14,635 nt of DNA from Candidatus Hydrogenedentota bacterium (GCA_030430835.1 JAUIKJ010000021.1:1-14635), one strand, 5' to 3'; positions 5,862 through 14,015 are shown, counted from the stretch's first letter. Program-made: numbers and translations. The notes: a model not told the origin generated them from the letters alone.

Positions 5862-7961
5862 TCAGGGGGCGGCGTCGGTGACGCCGTAACGAAGCCGGTA
5901 CATTCTAGCATGGAGTGCCGCCGCCGCGCATGTCAGCTCGGGATAGGGCGTGTCCGTCACGTCCACAAAGCCGATATTGTAGTTCTCCCCGTCGTAGTAA
6001 CGCCCGGTCAGCGGTTCGTCCACAAATTGGAACCAGTGGGTTCCCACCACGTCGGGGCGCTCCAGTGCGGAGGTGACGTATTCTGTATAGGCTGCGGCGC
6101 GCGCTTCCTGAGAGTCCACGGGCACGAGGCCCGTGTGGAACATACCGCGGTCCAGGGCGCCAAAGTGAAACTCGCCGATCAGGACGGGCTTGCTGGGTGC
6201 GCCGGCGGGTATAAATTTCGCATCCGACAGCGTGCGCGCGTAGCGGTTGAAGCTGACCACGTCGGCCACTTCGGCACAAGCACGCACGACGGGATCCGGC
6301 GCAATGGAAAAGCGGCAGCCCAGGTAGAGCTGCTTCGGTGCGTAACGATCGAAGGCCGCGGCAATGGTCTCGAAGTAGCGGCGCGCAAAGGCATGGAGAT
6401 AGTCGTTGAGGTCCGTGTCGATCCGGTCCCGATTGCCGCCTTCGCGGCGGATCTGCGCCCAGTCGGTGAAGTCCGTTTCCCAGGCCGCATTCAGGGCGTC
6501 CAGGGTGCGGTAGCGATCTTCGAGGAAGACCAGCAGTGCGATCCGCGCGGGCTGGTTCGCGGGGCTTTCAATCGCGCCGCGCTTCACGCCTTCCCAGGCG
6601 AGTTCATTGTCAACGAAATAGCCGATGCAACGCGGATTGTCCGCGTGGCCTGCGGCGAGTTGCTTCACCGCGCGGTCCACCTGCGGCTCGAACTCCGGGG
6701 CGTAGACGTCTTTCATCTTCGCCCAGTAGCCGGTCGCGGCTTCGATCGCGCGCACATTGTCGATGGTCGTCGAGACCGTGTAGGGGATGGGCGACTGCGC
6801 GAGAATATCCTGCTGTGACCAGTTCCCGATGGTATTGAAGCCCCAGGCCCTGAGGCGGGCATAGGCCATTGCGCGCCATTGCGCCTGCCAGTCACGGCCA
6901 TATTTTCGAACCAGGTTGACCGGGTAGAAACCGAAGGTCAGGCCTTCGCCGTTGATGCGTTCGGCCATACTGTGCGCGCCGGATCGCATGCCATAGAACC
7001 TGCCAAACCGCGGATCATCCTCGCGCGGCAACCAGGCGAACCAATGCTGCCGCTCAGCCACAAAGGTTCGGCGCCAAGTGCCAACACAGTCAATACCGGT
7101 GGAGAAGAAGAGCCGTCCTTCGGGCGTGACCAGCCACCACGTGCCCCCCACTTCCTCGGTGCGGAACCAGCCGGTCGCTTCGCGCTGCGGCCCGGTCTTC
7201 CAGCCGCCATCGGTATCGAAGTCCTCGGGCACCGGCATGTCGGCGTAGCGGGCGCGCTCTTCGTCTCGGCGCACGATGAGTTCCTCTTCGCTGCCCACCT
7301 TCCCCGGCCAGTCGTCATGAATGAACTGACCAAAGCGATCGACGAAAGGCAAGGGCACCGGCGTGGCGTCCTGATGGCCCCGGCGTATGAGGTAGATGTC
7401 CTCGACCAGCAGGGTGTGCGGCGTCTCAGGCTTGGACAAAAAGAGCTGGAAGGCGACCACGGCGGCGCGATCCAGCACGTCGCCCTTCGCCCGATCCGGC
7501 TCGCGCGGCACGCCGCGCATACCCCACAGCACGGACACCTCGCCCGTGTGGAAGAGCACTTCGAAGTTGCGTGCCTCGCCGGGGTCCAGGCGCTCGCTGG
7601 CGGTATTGCAATGCTGGGCGCCGTCCGCGCCGGCATTGTCGATCCGCATGGATACGCGCAGCTTCTCCTCGCCCGGGTTGCGCAGGGCGAAGCCGAGACC
7701 AGCGTACTCGGACCAGTCCCAGCTTCCTTCTGGCGCGGCAAAGGTGATGTTCGGCCAGTCGCTCGGGAGGAATGTAACACGCCAGTGTCCCGCGGGGTCG
7801 GGCTGTACTTGGGTGTGATTCTGAACGAGGTGCCCCGGGATCTCCGTACCAATCCACGCCAGCGACTCGCGCAGGTATTGCGCCTGCGCCGGCGTTGCGA
7901 GAAGGGTGCTGACACCAAGGGCAGTGACGATGCTCCAGCGAAGCAGGCTACGAAAATGCAT
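5862..7961 (-). CDS. Secreted GH50-like (beta-agarase-type) glycoside hydrolase
   Basis: This 699-residue protein has a signal peptide (1-28, ending PAQAQ). A beta-sandwich-like region (about 40-195), resembling a carbohydrate-binding domain, precedes a TIM-barrel catalytic domain (about 255-690). The barrel starts GWFRTEEVGGTWWLVTPEG, followed by LFFSTGIDCVG, which is characteristic of GH50 beta-agarases and relatives. YFVDNELAWEG (448-458) supplies the probable acid/base Glu453. LIGEFHFG (594-601) supplies the probable nucleophile Glu597. Both lie at strand ends as in clan GH-A retaining enzymes. THWFQFVDEP (641-650) is a late barrel strand. The true substrate may be agarose, another galactan or an unrelated polymer, since many planctomycete homologues are uncharacterised. 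The start is supported by GGAGG six bases upstream of the ATG. It lies 27 bases after the membrane-protein gene in the leftward run. Confidence 0.85.
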   Translation of the reverse strand: MHFRSLLRWSIVTALGVSTLLATPAQAQYLRESLAWIGTEIPGHLVQNHTQVQPDPAGHWRVTFLPSDWPNITFAAPEGSWDWSEYAGLGFALRNPGEEKLRVSMRIDNAGADGAQHCNTASERLDPGEARNFEVLFHTGEVSVLWGMRGVPREPDRAKGDVLDRAAVVAFQLFLSKPETPHTLLVEDIYLIRRGHQDATPVPLPFVDRFGQFIHDDWPGKVGSEEELIVRRDEERARYADMPVPEDFDTDGGWKTGPQREATGWFRTEEVGGTWWLVTPEGRLFFSTGIDCVGTWRRTFVAERQHWFAWLPREDDPRFGRFYGMRSGAHSMAERINGEGLTFGFYPVNLVRKYGRDWQAQWRAMAYARLRAWGFNTIGNWSQQDILAQSPIPYTVSTTIDNVRAIEAATGYWAKMKDVYAPEFEPQVDRAVKQLAAGHADNPRCIGYFVDNELAWEGVKRGAIESPANQPARIALLVFLEDRYRTLDALNAAWETDFTDWAQIRREGGNRDRIDTDLNDYLHAFARRYFETIAAAFDRYAPKQLYLGCRFSIAPDPVVRACAEVADVVSFNRYARTLSDAKFIPAGAPSKPVLIGEFHFGALDRGMFHTGLVPVDSQEARAAAYTEYVTSALERPDVVGTHWFQFVDEPLTGRYYDGENYNIGFVDVTDTPYPELTCAAAALHARMYRLRYGVTDAAP

Positions 7962-7988
7962 GACACGCCTCCAGGAGGAAATCGGTGT

Positions 7989-8825
7989 CTAGTGGACCGG
8001 AACGGCGGAGTCGGAGTTTCGCTCGGCCCCGGGCGAACGGCGGCGGAAGACGATCACGAAGAGATATACCGTGAAGAGATAGTAGGTAATGAGTTCTCGA
8101 AACTCGGAGAGATTCGATTCCATCGCACCGGGCTCACGCATGCCGTCGATTACGAGTACCCCGGCGCCGCGCTCGCCGAGTTCATGGATGATGAAGCGCG
8201 CGATCAACATTGCGAGCAGGGTCAACACGGCGGCGCCATCGGCCGCAACGTAGCGCAGCCAGGCGCCAGCACTGGCAGGAAGCCGATCGCCGAACCGGGC
8301 AAGAAACACGGGGCCGACCCAGGGGATCATAAGAAAGAAGAAAATCATCGCGGAATCGCCGAGGACCTTGAAGGCGTCGGTGAAGCCCTGGTTGTGCAGG
8401 TTCACCTTGGGCGCGGCGGTGTTGATTTGAGCGACCAGTGCGGGGTCCCATTCGGCCGCCGGAGTAAACCAGCCGACGTGGGCATCCAGGGTGGCGAGGC
8501 GATACCAGTGCACGCCGTAGTCCAGTTCCTCCAGGAAGACGAAGGCCACGAAGAAGGCGAGCGCCCCCCAGGCCACGCGCTCGAAGCGCAGCCGCGTGCG
8601 CCGAAACGCGGCCAGCGTGATTACCAGCATCAGGAAGAGAATGAGGTTCTGTGTGTTCTCGAGGAGCCCGAACTCACGCCAACTGTCGGGCGGCAGCGGC
8701 GGCAGCTTGGGGCAGATGATGCGCTGCAGGACCAGGTTGCCGGAGAAGTACATGCCGGCCATGCTCAGGCCAAGCACCAGCGGTGCAACGAAGTAGACGA
8801 GTAAACGACGTGTGATCAGGCGCAC
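7989..8825 (-). CDS. Six-helix integral membrane protein, unknown function
   Basis: I do not recognise a named family. From the proposed start the protein has 278 residues. I place predicted helices at about 7-27, 57-75, 86-103, 155-177, 190-213 and 241-261, followed by a charged tail. The first loop is proline-rich. FLEELDYGVHW, at the end of helix three, and a later NLHNQ form a polar pair recalling the EE...W and LHN motifs seen in uncharacterised multi-pass proteins of cyanobacteria and planctomycetes. I infer that they face each other near the membrane surface. The start chosen is GTG at 8825, because GGAAGGGG lies five bases upstream. A TTG at 8840 would add five residues but has no ribosome-binding site. 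It is placed directly before the secreted hydrolase, so it may serve its export or product handling. Confidence 0.8.
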   Translation of the reverse strand: MRLITRRLLVYFVAPLVLGLSMAGMYFSGNLVLQRIICPKLPPLPPDSWREFGLLENTQNLILFLMLVITLAAFRRTRLRFERVAWGALAFFVAFVFLEELDYGVHWYRLATLDAHVGWFTPAAEWDPALVAQINTAAPKVNLHNQGFTDAFKVLGDSAMIFFFLMIPWVGPVFLARFGDRLPASAGAWLRYVAADGAAVLTLLAMLIARFIIHELGERGAGVLVIDGMREPGAMESNLSEFRELITYYLFTVYLFVIVFRRRSPGAERNSDSAVPVH

Positions 8826-8903
8826 GAATTCCCCTTCCAAGGTTGTGTGCTAACCCGATCCTAACAAATCCCGCAGCGCCGATGTACTCGTGTTTGCAAG
8901 CGG

Positions 8904-10511
8904 TTACTGTGCCGGTGCCGCGAGGGCCATGTCCTGCCAGCGGAAGAGCCCGAGCAGGTTGGGCACCAGCCCCCGCACCTCGGGTGCCATGAGAAATTTC
9001 TGGGTCTGGAAGTAGACGGGGGTGATGGGCGCGTCTTCGAGCAGGCGCGCTTCGGCTTGCTGGAGATACGCAAGACGCGTGGCGGTATCGGCTTCGGCGT
9101 AGGCCGCGCGGATGGCGGTGTCGAATTCGTCCGACGCGTATCCCGTGCGGTTGTTCCCCTCGCCGCCAAGAAAGCATTCGAGGAAGTTCACCGGATCCAG
9201 CACATCGCCCAGCCAGGTGGATCGCGCGATGTTGTAGTCCAGCGTCTTCATCGTGGCGAGGTAGACCTTGTAGTCCTGGTTGAAGAGCCGCACGTCGGCG
9301 TTCAGGTTCTTCTTCCACATCTGCTGCACCGTTTCCGCGATGATCTTGTCGGTCTCGGAGGTGTTGTAGAGCAGGTCGACTGCGGGAAGACCGGCCCCGT
9401 CCGGATAGCCCGCTTCGGCCAGCAGTTCCTTCGCGCGGTCGATGTCGAAGCCGACCTTGTAGTCGCAGGTGTAGCCCGCGGTATCCGGCGGGGTGTAGAA
9501 CCACGCGGGCCGCTCGCCCGCCTGCAACACGTCGCGCACAATCGCTTCGCGGTCCACCGCGAGCCCAAAGGCCTGCCGCACGCGCACATCGTCGAAGGGC
9601 GGCGCGGCGGTGTTGAAGCGGTAGAAATAGGTCTGCAAATAGGGGTGAATCTGCAGGGCCTCGGGCTGCGTCTTGCGGTACTCGTCAATCTTGAACATCG
9701 GAATACTGTAAGTCAGGTGCAAGCGCCCGGAGCGAAAGCTGCGCTCTTCGGTCTGCTCGTTGCTGATGGGATAGTAGTTCACGCCGTCCAGCTTTACCGA
9801 CGCCGCGTCCCAGTAATGCTCGTTGCGCGTGGTGCGGAGGACTTCGTCCGGCCGCCACTCGAGGAGCTTGAAGGGACCGTTACTCACGTGGTTGCCGGTA
9901 CGCGTCCAGCCGCTGCCGCGATCCGTCATCGTGCCGAAGGCTTCGATGGTGGCGCGGTGCACCGGATACCACGCGACGTGCGTCTGCATGCTGAGGAAGT
10001 AGGGCGTGGGCGCTTCCAGCGTCACCTCAAGCGTATGCAGTCCCGTGGCCTTCACGCCGACCTCCGCGAAGTCGGTCAGGCTACCGTCGTTGTAGGCCTT
10101 GGCGTTCCGGATGCAATGGAGCAGATAGGAATATTCCGCGCCGAGCGCGGGGGTCAGCATGCGCTGCCAGGACCAAACGAAGTCTTCCGCCGTAACCGGA
10201 TCGCCGTTGGACCATTTCGCCCCGGGGCGAAGTTGGAAGGTGTAGTGCAGGCCATCCTCGGAAACGCTCCAGGATTCCGCGGCGGCGGGGACGGGTTCCA
10301 TCGTTTGCAGATCCAGCGTGGCCAGTCCCTCGAACATGGCGGAGAGCGCGCGGTGTTCGGCGATGCCGGAGACAATCTGCGGGTCCAGATCCTGGACCTC
10401 GGAACGGTTGCCAACGTTCAAGACGTTGGCGGATTCCTTTGGGGCGCTGCCGGAACAGGCCGTCAGGCCCAATCCAAGGAGGAGCGCGGTGATGAGGATC
10501 CGTATCGTCAT
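8904..10511 (-). CDS. Peptide ABC transporter substrate-binding lipoprotein (OppA-like, SBP_bac_5)
   Basis: This 535-residue extracytoplasmic binding protein is of the oligopeptide type. The signal peptide ends in the lipobox LTAC, so Cys19 should be lipidated. LNVGNRSEVQDLDPQ, the FEGLATLD segment and FQLRPGAKWSNGDPVTAEDF (92-111) are typical of cluster C (OppA/DppA) binding proteins. The two-lobed pattern continues to a VYFQTQKFLMAPEVRGL end, and the length matches OppA. Ligands in the family range from peptides to oligosaccharides and nickel. No permease or ATPase gene lies within the window, so it is an orphan here. AAGGAAAGG precedes the ATG. The STAS-domain gene ends 32 bases upstream and the membrane-protein gene follows after 78 bases, so one transcript is possible. 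Confidence 0.92.
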   Translation of the reverse strand: MTIRILITALLLGLGLTACSGSAPKESANVLNVGNRSEVQDLDPQIVSGIAEHRALSAMFEGLATLDLQTMEPVPAAAESWSVSEDGLHYTFQLRPGAKWSNGDPVTAEDFVWSWQRMLTPALGAEYSYLLHCIRNAKAYNDGSLTDFAEVGVKATGLHTLEVTLEAPTPYFLSMQTHVAWYPVHRATIEAFGTMTDRGSGWTRTGNHVSNGPFKLLEWRPDEVLRTTRNEHYWDAASVKLDGVNYYPISNEQTEERSFRSGRLHLTYSIPMFKIDEYRKTQPEALQIHPYLQTYFYRFNTAAPPFDDVRVRQAFGLAVDREAIVRDVLQAGERPAWFYTPPDTAGYTCDYKVGFDIDRAKELLAEAGYPDGAGLPAVDLLYNTSETDKIIAETVQQMWKKNLNADVRLFNQDYKVYLATMKTLDYNIARSTWLGDVLDPVNFLECFLGGEGNNRTGYASDEFDTAIRAAYAEADTATRLAYLQQAEARLLEDAPITPVYFQTQKFLMAPEVRGLVPNLLGLFRWQDMALAAPAQ

Positions 10512-10543
10512 GGCACCTTTCCTTCGTACGCGTTGCCCCCCGG

Positions 10544-10927
10544 CTAGGCCTCCAGGGCCGCGTTAAAGCGGTCGGCCGCTTCGCGGACGCGGATCTGCCA
10601 TTCCTCGTCGCAGGCGAACTCCTTGTCGAGGTTGGTAATCTCGAAGACGAGGCGCGTATCGGGGCCGAGGCCGCAGCAGCGCAGTGTCGATCCGACTTCC
10701 TGCAGCGCGGTACGCGCGCGGATCAGTTCGCGGAGCGCGGCGCTGCTCAGGTAGTTGATGTGGCTGAAGTTCAGGAGCAGCGGCGTCGCCGCATGCTCCG
10801 CCAAGTGCGCGGCCAGCAACTCGCCGAAGCGGTCGCAGGTGAAGGCATCCAGCTTGTCGGGACCGCGCAGGGTGCCGACGTAAATCTCGCCGAAGCGGTC
10901 GAAGTCGATATTCAGTTCTTCTGCCAT
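10544..10927 (-). CDS. STAS-domain protein (anti-anti-sigma factor-like)
   Basis: This 127-residue single-domain protein fits the SpoIIAA/RsbV-type STAS fold. LLNFSHINYLSSAALRELIRAR (residues 51-72) matches the strand and helix that carry the phosphorylated serine. Ser62 aligns with SpoIIAA Ser58, and the preceding aspartate is replaced by leucine (LSSA instead of DSSG), a common variant. The family binds anti-sigma kinases or acts as a switch in larger complexes. No partner kinase, phosphatase or sigma factor is in view. The start at 10927 is supported by GGAG eight bases upstream. A longer frame from 10990 would add 21 residues of non-family sequence running into the divergent promoter region. 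It is the first gene of the leftward run, so it may be regulatory or merely co-transcribed. Confidence 0.8.
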   Translation of the reverse strand: MAEELNIDFDRFGEIYVGTLRGPDKLDAFTCDRFGELLAAHLAEHAATPLLLNFSHINYLSSAALRELIRARTALQEVGSTLRCCGLGPDTRLVFEITNLDKEFACDEEWQIRVREAADRFNAALEA

Positions 10928-11032
10928 GGGTGAATCTCCAAGTCGGCCCTGACTATACAACGGATGATGCGCCCCGGCACAACGCGGCATTCTTGATTCG
11001 TGTCTTCGGCGTGGTTAGGGTGGTCTCGGCCC
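10928..11032. promoter_or_regulatory. Divergent intergenic region with a possible leftward -10 element
   Basis: These 105 bases separate the leftward STAS gene from the rightward lutC gene and must contain promoters for both unless transcription reads through. On the minus strand TATAGT (10957-10952) is a good -10 match, but the best -35 candidate (TTGTGC) is 19 bases away and weak. On the plus strand, TTGATT (10993-10998) has only a poor -10 partner. No clear operator palindrome is seen. Confidence 0.3.
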
Positions 11033-11623
11033 ATGAATACCACGACTCCCGAAACGGCAATCGACGACTTCGCCCGCAACCTCAAGGCGGTGTCCGGACA
11101 CCCGCATCTCGTGGCAGACCATGTTGCCGCGGCCGAGGCGATCTGCCGGATCATCGCCGATGCGGCGCCGAGATGCGTGGCCGTGGCGCAGATCCCGGCG
11201 GCCATCCTGGCGCGGGTGGAGGCGCACTGTGCGGAGCATCAGATCGAGTTCCTGAAGGAACCGTACCCCGCCGGCGACTTGCCGGGCCTGATCGACCGCG
11301 CGGAGATCGGCATCACCGGCGCGGCCTTCGCCATCGCGGAGACAGGCACCCTGGCCGAGGTCTGTACGAATGACGCGGTGCGCATTGTCTCCGGACTGCC
11401 GCGCACGCACATCGGTATCGTGGACGGGAATCAGATGTTGTTGCAGTTGCTCGATGCCGCGCCGCGTATTCGCGAGGCGATACAGGAACACCCCAAGGGG
11501 GTTACGCTGAGTTTTATCTCCGGCCCCAGCCGCACGGGCGACATCGAGATGGTGTTGACCCTGGGCGTGCATGGTCCGGAAACGATGCACGCGGTGGTGA
11601 TTGGGGGTGGCCATGGCGAGTGA
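11033..11623 (+). CDS. lutC: Lactate utilization protein C (LUD domain)
   Basis: This 196-residue protein of the LutC/YkgG (LUD, formerly DUF162) family is one of three parts of the LutABC L-lactate oxidation complex in the cytoplasm. Its segments ITGAAFAIAETGTLAEV (94-110), LPRTHIGIVDG (122-132) and FISGPSRTGDIEMVLTLGVH (161-180) are diagnostic. The start chosen is ATG at 11033. A GTG at 11000 would add 11 atypical residues. The ribosome-binding site is weak (TAGGGTGG about ten bases upstream). The last 11 bases overlap the start of the following LutB-type gene, so the two are translationally coupled. Together they should oxidise lactate to pyruvate and pass electrons through iron-sulfur centres. 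The protein itself binds no visible cluster. Confidence 0.9.
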   Translation: MNTTTPETAIDDFARNLKAVSGHPHLVADHVAAAEAICRIIADAAPRCVAVAQIPAAILARVEAHCAEHQIEFLKEPYPAGDLPGLIDRAEIGITGAAFAIAETGTLAEVCTNDAVRIVSGLPRTHIGIVDGNQMLLQLLDAAPRIREAIQEHPKGVTLSFISGPSRTGDIEMVLTLGVHGPETMHAVVIGGGHGE

Positions 11624-13718
11624 ACGCAAGGCGAAACTCGAGGCGGCGATTACCGAGGCGATTGACAATCCGAAGCAGCGGAACGCGCTTTATTACTGCA
11701 TGAAGCGCGGACGCGATAAGCGCACGGAACGCCTGGACACGATGCCGACGGGCGCGGCCTTCCGCCCGGAAGTAAAGGCAATCAAGGAAAAGTGCATCGC
11801 GAACCAGGATGCGCTGCTGGCGCAGTTCACCGCGAACGCGGAAGCCCGCGGAACGAAGGTCTTCATTGCGAGGGACGGCGCCGACGCCATCCGCCATACG
11901 CTCGCCATCGCCGAGGAACATGGCTACAAGACGGTCTCGAAATCGAAGTCGCTGACGACGGAAGAGATCGAGATCAACTATGACATGACCGATGCGGGCT
12001 TGCAGGTGGTGGAGACGGACCTGGGCGAGCTGATCATCCAGTTGGTCGACGAGAAGCCCTACCACCTCGTTTTTCCCTCGGTACACAAGATGCGCGACGA
12101 CGTGGCCGAAATTTTCTCGAAGGCCACCGGCAAGGAAGTGCCGCCGGATATCGACGAAATTATGCGCGTGGTGCGCAGCTACCTGCGGCCGATCTTTCTG
12201 AACACGGACATCGGCATGACCGGTGCCAACGTCGGCATCGCCGAGACGGGCACGATTGTCATCGAGACGAACGAGGGCAACGCGCGTCTCGTCTCCTCCA
12301 TCGGCAAGTGTCACATCTGCATCGTGGGGATGGAGAAGATCGTCGAGACCGTGGACGAAGCGCTGATGATGGTGCTGGCGCACCCGGTCAGCGCGGTCGG
12401 TCAGATGCCCACGACCTACGTCACCTGGATGAGCGGGCGGTCGCCCCTCGGCGAAGGCGGCGAGAACCGCGCCTCGCACATCATCGTTCTCGACAACGGC
12501 CGCACGCGCATGCGCGAAGACCCGCTGATGAAGGAAGCGCTGCACTGCATCCGCTGCGGCGCCTGCATGAACATCTGCCCGACCTATGGCGTGGTCGGCG
12601 GGCACACCTTTGGTCACATCTACCCCGGCCCCATCGGCATCCCCTGGACCGCCGAGGTGCATGGCCTGGAGACGGCAGGCGACTTCGCGGAGTTGTGTAT
12701 ATCCTGCGGACTCTGCAAGGAGATCTGTCCCGCGCAGATCGACATGCCCACGATGATCTCCGAAGTGAAGCGGCGCGACGCCGTGAAGCATCCGCCGGAT
12801 TTTACGACGCGGCTACTGATGGCGGCGGAGCCGATGGCGAAGCTGGGCTGTGCGGGCGCACCGCTATCGAACTGGAGCCTGCGCAATCCGGCCTTCCGCT
12901 GGCTGATGGAGAAGGCGACCGGCATCGACCGGCGGCGCGAACTGCCGCCCTTCGCGCGGAAGACGCTCGTGAAGCGCTTCAACGCGCGCACGCCGAAGAA
13001 GACCACGGACACGCCGAAGCGGCGCGTGGCCTTTTTCTATGATCTCTACGCGAACTACAACGCGCCGGAACTCGGATTGAAGGCCATCGAAGCGCTGGAG
13101 GCGCAGGGCTGTGAAGTCGTGCTGCCGCCGCAACGCGCCTGCGGCTACCCCTACATCGGCTACGGCGCGCTCGACAAGGCGCAGGACGTCGCCATCGAGA
13201 ACGTGCAACACCTCGCGCCCTATGTCGCCGAGGGCTACGACATCGTGGCCACGGAACCGACGGCGGCCTACTGCCTCAAGGTGAGTTACCCCAAGATTCT
13301 CCCGCGCAACCCGCGCGCGAAACAGGTGGCCGGGCGCAGCTTCGAGCTCTTCGAATACCTCATGGAAATCGCGGACGACGCGCCCAAGCCGCAGGACCTC
13401 GCCGGTCGCCGCTTCGGCTTCCACTGCTCCTGCCACCAGCGTCCCCTCGGATTCGGCGACGGTGCGATGGACTGGCTCCGCCGCCGCGGCGCACAGGTCG
13501 AGTTCATCGAATCCGGCACCTGCTGCGGCATGGCGGGTACCTTCGGCCTCAAGCACGGCCCGCTCGGCTACGACTTGGCGAATGCCGTCGGCGAACCCCT
13601 CTTCGACGCCTTCAAAAAATCCGGCGTCGACACCATCGTCACCGAAAGCAGCGTCTGCAGCATCCACCTGAAAGAAGGCACGGGGCTAGAGGTGGTGCAC
13701 CCGCTGGGGTTGTTGTAG
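11613..13718 (+). CDS. lutB: LutB-type iron-sulfur protein fused to a GlpC/LutA-like cysteine-rich domain
   Basis: This 701-residue protein carries the rest of the lactate-oxidation machinery on one chain. Residues 1-300 are a LUD domain (TDIGMTGANVGIAETGTIVI at 198-217). Two 4Fe-4S motifs follow: Cys312, 315, 318, 322 and Cys362, 365, 368, 372, each in the CxxCxxCxxxCP form. Residues 470-701 resemble the paired CCG domains of GlpC, LutA and heterodisulfide reductase. The second is intact (HCSCH at 604-608, CCG at 637-639, Cys682). The first is degenerate: the double cysteine reads ACG at 509-511, and the PTC position reads PTA. In Bacillus, LutA and LutB are separate. Fused forms occur in sulfate reducers and others. 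The start is ATG 11613, with GGGGGTGG just upstream. A TTG at 11601 would add four residues. Confidence 0.9.
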   Translation: MASERKAKLEAAITEAIDNPKQRNALYYCMKRGRDKRTERLDTMPTGAAFRPEVKAIKEKCIANQDALLAQFTANAEARGTKVFIARDGADAIRHTLAIAEEHGYKTVSKSKSLTTEEIEINYDMTDAGLQVVETDLGELIIQLVDEKPYHLVFPSVHKMRDDVAEIFSKATGKEVPPDIDEIMRVVRSYLRPIFLNTDIGMTGANVGIAETGTIVIETNEGNARLVSSIGKCHICIVGMEKIVETVDEALMMVLAHPVSAVGQMPTTYVTWMSGRSPLGEGGENRASHIIVLDNGRTRMREDPLMKEALHCIRCGACMNICPTYGVVGGHTFGHIYPGPIGIPWTAEVHGLETAGDFAELCISCGLCKEICPAQIDMPTMISEVKRRDAVKHPPDFTTRLLMAAEPMAKLGCAGAPLSNWSLRNPAFRWLMEKATGIDRRRELPPFARKTLVKRFNARTPKKTTDTPKRRVAFFYDLYANYNAPELGLKAIEALEAQGCEVVLPPQRACGYPYIGYGALDKAQDVAIENVQHLAPYVAEGYDIVATEPTAAYCLKVSYPKILPRNPRAKQVAGRSFELFEYLMEIADDAPKPQDLAGRRFGFHCSCHQRPLGFGDGAMDWLRRRGAQVEFIESGTCCGMAGTFGLKHGPLGYDLANAVGEPLFDAFKKSGVDTIVTESSVCSIHLKEGTGLEVVHPLGLL

Positions 13719-13803
13719 CGGCGCGGGGTGGTAGCCTCGCCGGACTCGATGCCGCGATCACGTGTCACCTCGACCATCGGGAGAGGTCCAAGATTTCTCC
13801 CTC

Positions 13804-13872
13804 CGGTCGAAATGACAGGGTGATTGCGGTTGTAATGACAAGGCAGTTTCGGTCGTAATGACAGATTGCGCC
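13804..13872. repeat. Three 23-bp direct repeats
   Basis: Units begin at 13804, 13827 and 13850, with conserved CGGTCGAAATGACAG, CGGTTGTAATGACAA and CGGTCGTAATGACAG followed by variable bases. The core GGTCGAAATGACAG is a widely dispersed intergenic repeat in bacteria, from memory of its spurious translation. Here it is locally triplicated. Confidence 0.8.
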
Positions 13873-13883
13873 GCAATTCCCCT

Positions 13884-13996
13884 CGTTCCCAAGCTCCTGC
13901 TTGGGAACGCACTTGCACGCGAAGCTCCGCTTCGCTGCGGGATGACGAAGCGGAGCTTCGAAGACAATGGCGTTCCCAAGCAGGAGCTTGGGAACG
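13884..13996. repeat. 113-bp nested palindrome (two concentric inverted-repeat pairs)
   Basis: The outer arms are 26 bases each, at 13884-13909 and 13971-13996, and are exact reverse complements. Each arm is itself an 11-bp stem with a 4-base loop (CGTTCCCAAGC/GCTTGGGAACG). The inner arms, 13920-13934 and 13946-13960, are 15 bases and exact reverse complements, and each also folds on itself (CGAAGC/GCTTCG). Both pairs are centred exactly on 13940. Only the two 10-base spacers and the 11-base centre are unmatched. The spurious peptides it encodes (SQAGAWE, VPKLLLGNA) are familiar from many genomes, which suggests a dispersed palindromic element. Confidence 0.9.
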
Positions 13997-14015
13997 AGAA
14001 GCCGAACGCGCAGTT

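Noticed and set aside
6879..8804. 641-codon plus-strand frame opposite the hydrolase and membrane-protein genes
   Set aside because: It is very long, but it spans two genes and their junction on the other strand. It has a low-complexity composition typical of antisense GC-rich frames and no ribosome-binding site or domain.
9057..10547. 496-codon plus-strand frame opposite the OppA-like gene
   Set aside because: It is antisense to a full-length binding lipoprotein with a lipobox, and it shows no coherent fold or motif.
10928..10990. N-terminal extension of the STAS protein from 10990
   Set aside because: The added residues do not resemble STAS sequence and would consume the divergent promoter region. 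GGAG before 10927 supports the shorter protein.
11514..12791. 425-codon minus-strand frame opposite lutC/lutB
   Set aside because: The sense strand has the LUD and ferredoxin motifs. This frame is an antisense shadow rich in His, Arg and Asp.
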